A program made the position numbers and the translations under genes. A stretch of DNA of 64,000 bases from Crossaster papposus (Eukaryota > Echinodermata > Asteroidea > Velatida > Solasteridae): contig JBAIAA010000412.1 in the NCBI GenBank assembly GCA_037893245.1, forward strand, positions 186,001 through 250,000, written 5' to 3'. The notes beneath the pieces were generated by a model. The model was given only the letters and a program-made list of their open reading frames with translations, ran no database searches and had not been told where the DNA came from. Shown one piece after another: positions 57,239 to 64,000 of the stretch. Within the stretch, counting starts at the first letter, position 1. Every line of letters starts with the position of its first letter.

Positions 57239-57346
57239 AGGACCCTACATCGCTTTTTTAAACATTTGGACATGATCTGGCGATAGATCATCCAAATCAT
57301 CGCCAGATCATGTCCAAATGTTTAAAAAAAGCGACGTAGGGTCCTA
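57239..57346. mobile_element. 108-bp near-perfect palindrome (foldback MITE)
   Basis: taggaccctacatcgctttt ... ctggcgat at 57,239-57,285 is mirrored at 57,299-57,346 with one or two differences and a 13-bp loop. Likely a minimal foldback element. Confidence 0.75.
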
Positions 57347-58106
57347 GTTTGGACTATCATTCATGGCCCTAGATTCCTTCATGTTGTCAACATTTTTGCA
57401 CAAACTTGACCTTCACTGAGAATGAGTAACATTATTATATGATAAAATACTTTTTTCCAAAAGTATGTGGTTTATCATAAATTTGTCAGCTTTAATTAAA
57501 GAAAATATTAATAAATGTTAACTTAGGATTTTCAGAGATTTTTTAAAGCATGGTTAATCTTTAGGGAACACTCATCATTATGATTATCAATATGCTTTAT
57601 CAGCCGAATTTTTGTTTGCCCAATTTCCGGACGGCACTGGTCATGCCGTTTTTTTTAGACAACTTTTGTTTAGACTCGTCTAGGATGTCCTACAACAAGT
57701 ACAATTACCCCAACAAGACGCTAAGTATGTAACTGAGTAATACTAATACATGTTCATTAAACAATCCTTACTTACAAAATACGAGCGTGTAGCTAGTTGA
57801 GATTGCATCGGCACAGAACCATAGAGAAAGGAACAGAAGTCAGAACCCATGATAATGATTCCCATGAACTGCACGTATTTTGCGGTCTTTGTGCACAATA
57901 TTGTGAATCAAGCTAGCAACCAGGGAAGATGTGAACTTTTAGTATTGCCGCCAGACTACTACTACGTGTCAGAATACACCAATCACAGGGAACCTAATTT
58001 GCATGCGTATCCAAAAATATTGGATATGTAAATGATCCAATACCAGGGTGAGAGTGCAGCTTTTGTGTCGGTGAGGGCGCTGCTCGATATCCTGGGAACG
58101 AGGTTG
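57347..58106. other. Right end of the 12.4-kb transposon
   Basis: Non-coding, ending in the right TIR. No gene seen. Confidence 0.5.
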
Positions 58107-58116
58107 CCTGCACACG

Positions 58117-58486
58117 TACGTACACGTGGTTCCAAAAGTTCGTTCCAGGCTCCACGGAAAAACGGTTCAAAACAGCTGAAATCCTCTGCGAGCACAAGCT
58201 GCAACCTCACAGTATAACAGTCAGTATTTGCGGTCGACAGGGTTGTAAAGGTTGTCGTAGTCCCGTCGAAAAACTGAAGAAAATAGCAGAAATTATCATC
58301 CCACCGACACAACGTGTCTATCGTTTCCGAAAACAGCCTGTCAAAAGATACCTGCCAAGTCCGTAGACTGTACAAATAATGAGTACTTTTTCCTGTACCC
58401 AACACGTAGAAAGTCGTCTGGAATCCAGACTGAAAAAAAATGTGTGTCGCGTACGTACACCTGGTGCGTTTACGTACAAGTTCCAA
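58117..58486 (-). CDS. Second copy of the conserved unknown open frame
   Basis: Paralog of the frame at 35,028-35,366. It reads from YATHIFFQSGFQTTFYVLG to FFRGAWNELLEP; the Trp codon is intact, and one codon fewer lies in the VLAEDFS segment. The open frame runs on into the inserted transposon, so its end here is not original. Function unknown. Confidence 0.3.
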
Positions 58487-58673
58487 GATGTAAGGTCGTG
58501 TTCTCGAATTGTTGGCTTTGGCTGAAGCAACGGCTGAAGTCACAGCCAAAGTTAGTAATTCGCGGCATAGAACATTGATTGCATAATGTTATTATGGAGA
58601 CCGGTATCTAGCGCGCTCCGTTTTAAAGTCATAGGTTGGATCGCTATGGTGGCTCTGAAGGGACATCGCACAT

Positions 58674-59012
58674 CGCACATTTCTGCGCAGATTTCCGCGA
58701 TGTCGCAGATTTTATCGCACATTTCTGCGCCGATTTCTTCGATATTGCACATTTTATCGCACATTTCGGCGCCGATTTCGGCAATATTGCACATTTTATC
58801 GCACATTTCTGCGCCGATTTCTGCGATATTGCACATTTTATCGCACATTTCTGCGCCGATTTCTGCGATATTGCACATTTTATCGCACATTTCTGCGCCG
58901 ATTTCTGCGATATTGCACCTTTTATCGCAGATTTCTGCGCAGAAATGTGCGATAAAATGTGCAATATCGCACATTTCTGCGCAGAAATGTGCGATAAAAT
59001 GTGCAATGTGCA
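58674..59012. repeat. 42-bp minisatellite, 6 or more copies, with inverted end
   Basis: Same unit as 35,563-35,744 but longer. At about 58,925 the array turns round: the last units are in reverse orientation (gcgcagaaatgtgcgataaa), forming a long palindrome with the preceding units. Stop-free frames across it on both strands are artefacts. Confidence 0.9.
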
Positions 59013-60210
59013 AATTTACGAGGCGGGATTCAGCCCTATACACGTCATGCATATAATTTGCATACACCAGGCGGGATTCCTCCGAATTTATGCCAGATTC
59101 ACTGCTAGTTACCGGACAACATTTTGAAGGACAATAAAATCAGGGAGCTAGACTAAATTAAAAAAATTTAACATAAGAGAAACTGACTAAGTAAATTTGC
59201 ATAAAATGTCAAAGTGAACAAAGAAATATGCAAGGCAGGACGTGAACATGGGCGCCAGTCAGTAGTACCTCTGTATTTTTTGTATATGTTTTTGCAAATG
59301 TTAGTTAATAAGAATCGGATATTTTTTGAGAAGTTTGGAACTTTAATTTTGTAATTTACAAAGATAACGAGCATAAAAAGAACAAGTGGAAGTGTAGCCC
59401 TTTTGTAGATTTGTGCAAATTTAATATGTAAACTGTAGCGTAACTGTTCACGTTACGAAAATTGTTGTCTAAAGCCTTTTGTAAATAATGTAGTACCGGT
59501 ATTTGTAAAGTTCTTGTAACTATACAGTAGATATAATCTGCTATGATGGTGGAGTTTAGAATTGCATGCCTATTTAAAGGATAAATGCCAAACTGCAACT
59601 ATATATTGCTCCATGTTTTCTTAAAATAAATTCTTAAAAATCTGAGTAATTTTGCCAAACCGAGCTGTTTGCATAAAACGCCATCGAATGTTTTTTTGGG
59701 GGGAGTTACATCACAGAATTGAGTGGGGGGGGGGGGTTAAATCACGGAATTGAGTAGCAGTTTAGTTTGGAGGAGAGGACCAAGTTTGGATAGTTCTTTA
59801 CCCTGCAGGGTCGGGCAATTAAGGTTTGTGTAGAAGGTCCAATAGATAAGGAAACAGTCAAAATCGCGACCATAAAATGTCAGGAGAATAATCATAATAG
59901 ATATGTATACAAAGAGGAAGAGACTGTGCAAAAATAAAGAAATACAAATATTGAGAACAGTTCCCTGTTTTTTCTTTCTTTCTTTCTAAAAACAGAAATC
60001 TAAGGGTACGCGTGACACGTAAACGTGGTACAATGCTAAAGCCCTCAGTGATAGCAGTTTTTAAACTGATGAGGCTATACCCTGTTTAAATAAAACTGTA
60101 AATAGAAATATAAAACATCAATCACTTCAAACAAATCTGCGCGTCAGCTTGTCAATCAGTATTTTTTTGGAAAGACCAATTTTATTTCAATATTTATTTA
60201 TTCAGATATT
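59013..60210. other. Distal 5' flank of the truncated IgR6
   Basis: From about 59,290 it is paralogous to 35,745-36,594 and partly to 26,380-26,570. G runs at 59,699 and 59,725. No gene seen. Confidence 0.5.
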
Positions 60211-60504
60211 TTTGATGGCGTTACGGATGTGACGGTAAGAAAGAGGCAGGGAGCTATAAACTCAACGGCTGTTTTAGACTCGGGCTACTGATCGTGCATC
60301 GCATTAATGTTACAACTGTCAATGCACAAGGAGACATTGTCCGAGGCGTGTGACTTTTTTTCTAGGACGGAATACTCACACGTGGGAATGCCGTGTAGTT
60401 CAGACTAAACACACGGTGAGACATCTACAATAACGTGCTCACTTTTAGGTAACTGACATTCGGGATTTTATTTCTTCGGAAAACTCGCCGTTCAAGCAAA
60501 AGAA
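60211..60504 (+). promoter_or_regulatory. Conserved upstream block of IgR6
   Basis: Type-A upstream block, close to that of IgR5. Confidence 0.45.
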
Positions 60505-61218
60505 ATGATATCAAAAATGGCGGTTTTTGCCTTTCTGCTCATCGGAGCGACGCTCTGTGATGCAAACTACCCTTTCTCTGGTATTTCTTCATCTTTGACG
60601 GTGGATGCTGGCAGCAATATCACACTGACTTGTTGGTCCCCGTATGCAACCAGGTCCTGTGACAATGATATATCGTGGTTCTACAGACGAAACGGGCAGA
60701 CGACAGGAGACAAACTAGTATCTTGTATCACGGTGCAAAATGCTGGGCTTGAGACACGAATAACAGCTAGAATAGACGACAATAATAACAATAGACAGTA
60801 CCATGTGGGTATCCACAACGTACAACTAGAAGACAGTGGGGAGTACTGGTGTTACCTTTACAATGGTGGTCATTATAGGTCTGAAAGGATCTCGCTGACA
60901 GTCAATAGTTTGCCACCAAAGTTCCCTCCTTTGTGCGAGGTAGACCCTCCCCAACCCACCATCGGTACAAGGATTACATTGACATGCACTCTCTCACCTG
61001 AAGATCCCCCGAACCTATTGACGTGGTTTCAAACACCATCACGTGGTTCCATGGAGAAAATGGTTCTTTCACGTGAGACAAATCCAGGAAGTGTCCATTT
61101 GATTGAGCTTACCCTGAACGAAACTGACAACATGAAGGAGTTCACATGTGTGGCTGGTCCCGATACCAGCGGTCCAAATCTGTTCCCTGACACCTCTCCA
61201 ACCGAGCTGTTTGCATAA
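60505..61218 (+). pseudogene. IgR6: Ig receptor truncated after the second domain
   Basis: A 237-aa frame. The V domain is identical in protein sequence to IgR5, and the second Ig domain is complete to CVAGPDTSGPN. One extra T near 61,179 then shifts the frame, and at about 61,200 the gene stops matching its paralogs and continues as the distal 5' flank seen at 36,056 and 59,657 (cgagctgtttgcataaaac). Domain 3, membrane segment and tail are therefore absent, and the upstream region of IgR7 follows at once. A secreted two-domain product is conceivable, but a recombination-made pseudogene is simpler. Confidence 0.82.
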
Positions 61219-61744
61219 AACACCATCGAATGTTTTTTTGGGGAGTTAAATCACAGAATTGAGTGGGGGGGGGGGGTTAAATAACGGAATTGAGTAGCAG
61301 TTTAGTTTGGAGGAGAGGACCAAGTTTGAATAGTTCTTGACCCCAGGGTCGGGTAATTAGGGTTTTTGTTGAAGGTCCAATAGATAAGGAAACAGTCAAA
61401 ATCGCGACCATAAAATGTCAGGAGAATAATCATAATAGATATGTATACAAAGAGGAAGAGACTGTGTACAAATAAAGAAATACAAATATTGAGAACAGTT
61501 CCCTGTTTTTCTTTCTTTCTTTCTAAAAACAGAAATCTAAGGGTACGCGTGACACGTAAACGTGGCACAATGCTAAAGCCCTCAGTGATAGCAGTTTTTA
61601 AAGTGATGAGGCTATACCCTGTTTAAATAAAACTGTAAATAGAAATATAGAACATCAATCACTTAAAACAAATCTGCGCGTGAGCTTGTCAATCAGTATT
61701 TTGCAATGGCAATTTTTATTCAATATTTATTATTCAGATATTTT
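61219..61744. other. Distal 5' flank of IgR7
   Basis: Third copy of the flank seen at 36,056-36,594 and 59,657-60,210. No gene seen. Confidence 0.5.
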
Positions 61745-62032
61745 TGATGGCGTTACGGATGTGACGGTAAGAAAGAGACAGGGAGCTATAAACTCAACGG
61801 CTGTTTTAGACTAGTCTACTGATCGTCCATCACATTTGTGTTACAACTGTCAATGCACAAGGAGACATGGTCCGAGGCGTGTGATTTTTTCTAGGACGGA
61901 ATACTCACACGTGGTAATGCCGTGTAGCTCAGACTAAACACACGGTGAGACATCTAAAATAACGTGCTCACCTTTAGGTAACTGACATTAGAATTGTTTT
62001 TCTTCTGAAAACTCGCTGTTCAAGCATAAGAA
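61745..62032 (+). promoter_or_regulatory. Conserved upstream block of IgR7
   Basis: Type-A upstream block with small deletions relative to the blocks before IgR1 and IgR5. Confidence 0.45.
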
Positions 62033-63679
62033 ATGATATCAAAAATGGCGGTTTTTGCCTTTCTGCTTATCGGAGCGACGCTCTGTGATGCAACCGATGT
62101 TTTCTCCAGAATGTCTCCATCTTTGTCGGTGGATGCTGGCAGCAATGTCACACTGACTTGTTGGTCCGATTATGCAACTAGCTCCTGTGGATTTGACCTA
62201 TCGTGGTTCTACAGACGAAACGGGCAGACGACAAGAGACAAACTACTAGTCTCGTGTACCACTGTGCCAAATGCTAAGCTTGAGAAACGAATAACAGCGA
62301 GAATAGACGACAATGATGATAACAATAGACAGTTCCATGTGGATATCAACAACGTACAACCAGAAGACAGTGGGGAGTACTGGTGTTACCTTGAATTTGG
62401 AACTACGGTGCACACGTCTTCCAATGCCACACTAACAGTCAATCGTTTGCCACCAAAGTTCCCTCCTTCGTGCGAGGTAGCCCCTTCCCATCCCACCATC
62501 GGTACAAGGATCACATTGACATGCACTCTCTCACCTGAAGATCCACCGAGCCTATTGACGTGGTTTCAAACACCATCACGTGGTTCCATGGAGCAAATGG
62601 CTTTTTCACGTGAGACAAATCCAGGAAGTGTCCATTTGATTGAGCTTACCCTGAAAGAAACTGACAACATGAAGGAGTTCACATGTGTGGCCGGTCTCTA
62701 TATCAGCGGTCCAAACTGTTCCCTGACACCTCTCCAACTAATAGCAACAGTTTCTGTCTTCCCTTCGTCGGTCACTTTGTACGAGGGGCAGACAGCGACC
62801 TTTACCTGTCACTTCGACGCAACATCTCAAGCGCCACCAGTGACAGCATATAAGTGGCAAGTGAATAAGCAAGGCAAAACATCAGTGGCCGTACGTCTCT
62901 CCAACTCGGCTAACTATCAAGGTAAATTTGAGCTCGGTCGGCAAGGGCAGACGCTACGGATTCTTAACTTGACAGCCGAAGAACACAACAACTGTATCAT
63001 AACATGCACGGAGGTTCCTAAAGGAGAATCAGAACGAATTGTGATCGAGTCCTTTCTGGTCGTTCTTCCATGCCCTACACGAGCGTACCCAACAACCACG
63101 TGGTTTAATAAGAGAACGGGACAAGAAGGTGATGATGACAATAATTTAGCTGACTGTACTTCGTCGGAGGGTCTTACGTTCAGGCCTGGGGTGATCGTTT
63201 CTTGTACTCTTGCCTTGATTTTCCTTATCCTTGTCGTCGTGCTGTCATGCTGCTTGGTGAGGTACAAAACGAAAGCTGTCAGATCCCACCAAGCCCAGTG
63301 TTTCTCTAGAGAAGACAGATGCACCGGTACTAAGGGAGCTCCAGCGAATACTCACAAGTACCAGGACCTTCTACAGGAACCTCGGGTGCACATTGGTCTT
63401 CTGAACAGACGGGACAGCATCGAGAGTTTCGTCTACGACAACGTAAACCTCAACCAACCTAGGGGAAATGGGTGCCCCGGTAGCGAGGGAGCTCCGGTGA
63501 TTATTCACGAGTACCAAAACATACATGAACCTCGGGTGCACCTCGGCCTTTCAAACAGACGGGACGGCATCGAGGGATTCGTCTACGCCAACGTGAACCT
63601 CAAGCAACCTGCTGAAGGCAACGAGACAACGCAGGGTGGCACTGGTGAGCAGACACTTTACGATGAAGTCGCTATGTAA
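62033..63679 (+). CDS. IgR7: mosaic three-Ig-domain receptor with terminal ITSM
   Basis: 548 aa, intronless. Signal peptide about 1-20 and a V-set-like domain close to IgR1 (DATDVFSRMSPSLSVDAG). The second Ig domain is IgR1/IgR5-like. The third Ig domain, transmembrane segment and two-module tail are nearly those of IgR5. Tail tyrosines sit in KYQDLL, FVYDNV, EYQNI, FVYANV and the terminal TLYDEV (Y543), an exact ITSM. Unlike IgR5, the second module has FVY instead of SVY, so there is no clean ITIM there. GPDTSGPN of the paralogs reads GLYISGPN here. The stop-transfer is RYKTKA instead of KYKKKA. Likely a regulatory cell-surface receptor; ligand unknown. Confidence 0.88.
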   Translation: MISKMAVFAFLLIGATLCDATDVFSRMSPSLSVDAGSNVTLTCWSDYATSSCGFDLSWFYRRNGQTTRDKLLVSCTTVPNAKLEKRITARIDDNDDNNRQFHVDINNVQPEDSGEYWCYLEFGTTVHTSSNATLTVNRLPPKFPPSCEVAPSHPTIGTRITLTCTLSPEDPPSLLTWFQTPSRGSMEQMAFSRETNPGSVHLIELTLKETDNMKEFTCVAGLYISGPNCSLTPLQLIATVSVFPSSVTLYEGQTATFTCHFDATSQAPPVTAYKWQVNKQGKTSVAVRLSNSANYQGKFELGRQGQTLRILNLTAEEHNNCIITCTEVPKGESERIVIESFLVVLPCPTRAYPTTTWFNKRTGQEGDDDNNLADCTSSEGLTFRPGVIVSCTLALIFLILVVVLSCCLVRYKTKAVRSHQAQCFSREDRCTGTKGAPANTHKYQDLLQEPRVHIGLLNRRDSIESFVYDNVNLNQPRGNGCPGSEGAPVIIHEYQNIHEPRVHLGLSNRRDGIEGFVYANVNLKQPAEGNETTQGGTGEQTLYDEVAM

Positions 63680-64000
63680 ATAGTAGGTTTATTACGCGTG
63701 AAAAGATAGACTGACATATATAACAAACACACAAATTAATACAGGAAAGCAGATGTCACTATGTGTAAGAAACCCAATTATAATGTAAACAACAATCTTA
63801 ACAAAAATGTGCTTCCGATGAAAATATTTTTCTGAACTCTATGGATTGCGGATATTAATCCGAGGTTTAGACTAAGTCTTCTGTTTAGAAACGGTTTAGC
63901 TTGATCAGGAGATGCCAAATCAATATGCTACTATATCGCCTTTGCAGTAACATTATGATATACGTCTGTAATTGTTTGTATGTGTTATAGTTAATGAGAA
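63680..64000. other. 3' flank of IgR7
   Basis: Paralogous to the flank of IgR5 from 38,520, but with a single copy of the 215-bp unit. No gene seen up to the window end. Confidence 0.55.

Larger units (their letters stand above)
45751..58106. mobile_element. 12.4-kb DNA transposon with transposase-like gene and RecQ-like helicase
   Basis: Perfect 16-bp TIRs caacctcgttcccagg at 45,751-45,766 and its complement ending at 58,106. Target duplication cctgcacac at 45,742-45,750 and 58,107-58,115. The paralogous site near 34,994-35,003 has the word once, an empty site. Inside are a + strand seven-exon gene (46,110-52,763) with a ZAD-like zinc finger and DUF6589-like motifs, and a convergent minus-strand RecQ-like helicase (55,148-56,579). 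Several MITEs are inserted in it. CA-starting ends with an 8-9-bp duplication would suit P-like, KDZ/Zisupton or related groups, and helicase-bearing Academ elements are known, but no signature settles the superfamily. It looks nearly whole but has at least two coding defects. Confidence 0.85.

Noticed and set aside
45751-58106. Firm assignment of the large element to P, hAT, Academ or KDZ
   Set aside because: End sequence, target length and gene content each fit some but not all features of these groups, and no catalytic motif decides it by eye.
35563-59012. CRISPR-like arrays
   Set aside because: The arrays are contiguous tandem repeats without unique spacers, in a eukaryotic genome.
58552-59127. 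Repetitive 156-171-codon frames on both strands
   Set aside because: Created by the 42-bp minisatellite; all frames are periodic and differ from the shorter array at 35,563.
1-64000. LTR retrotransposon, endogenous virus or Polinton
   Set aside because: No long direct terminal repeats, and no reverse transcriptase, integrase, capsid or polymerase-like frame was recognised.

Overview
This is a eukaryotic window, most likely from a marine invertebrate deuterostome. An echinoderm such as a sea star is my best guess, from the style of the repeats (frequent tacatgta and aggccta words, and a MITE family with GGGCC-AATTTCATA ends); this is inference, not proof. Nothing bacterial is present. The window is built almost entirely from two tandem families of intronless, predicted cell-surface or secreted immune-type genes, buried in many transposon-derived repeats.

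Region 1 (1-10,530) is a C-type lectin array. Two intact single-exon lectin genes (3377-3904, 9063-9593) and one broken one (5304-5806) lie on the + strand. They sit in a unit of about 5.75 kb that occurs nearly twice, and the window opens inside the stop codon of what was probably a fourth copy. Two tRNA-derived SINE families, a TIR element and poly-C tracts recur in each unit.

Region 2 (10,530-41,000 and 59,000-64,000) is a cluster of immunoglobulin-superfamily receptors, all on the + strand. There are six long reading frames, one gene truncated by recombination and one signal-peptide stub. Each intact gene encodes, without introns, a signal peptide, a V-set-like domain, a second and a third Ig domain, one transmembrane segment and a tyrosine-rich tail. 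The tails carry ITIM-like motifs and a C-terminal ITSM (T-L/V-Y-D/A-E-V). Members are mosaics: two have an IgR1-type front half joined to an IgR3/4-type rear half. Two others have lost the terminal ITSM independently.

Region 3 (33,000-60,500) shows a segmental duplication. The block at 33.0-36.9 kb recurs at 42.0-43.3 plus 58.1-60.5 kb. The second copy is interrupted by a 2.4-kb Mutator-like element (43,307-45,733, 107-bp terminal repeats) and a 12.4-kb DNA transposon (45,751-58,106). The large element has 16-bp perfect TIRs, a 9-bp target duplication seen against an empty site, and a seven-exon transposase-like gene with a ZAD-like zinc finger and a body resembling the DUF6589 family. A convergent RecQ-like helicase with one frame shift completes it. 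I could not place it in a known superfamily; it is the best candidate for an under-described mobile system. The Ig cluster is the best candidate for an under-described host recognition system, in which lectins and inhibitory-type receptors could act in pathogen or self recognition. That functional reading is inference from domains and motifs only.
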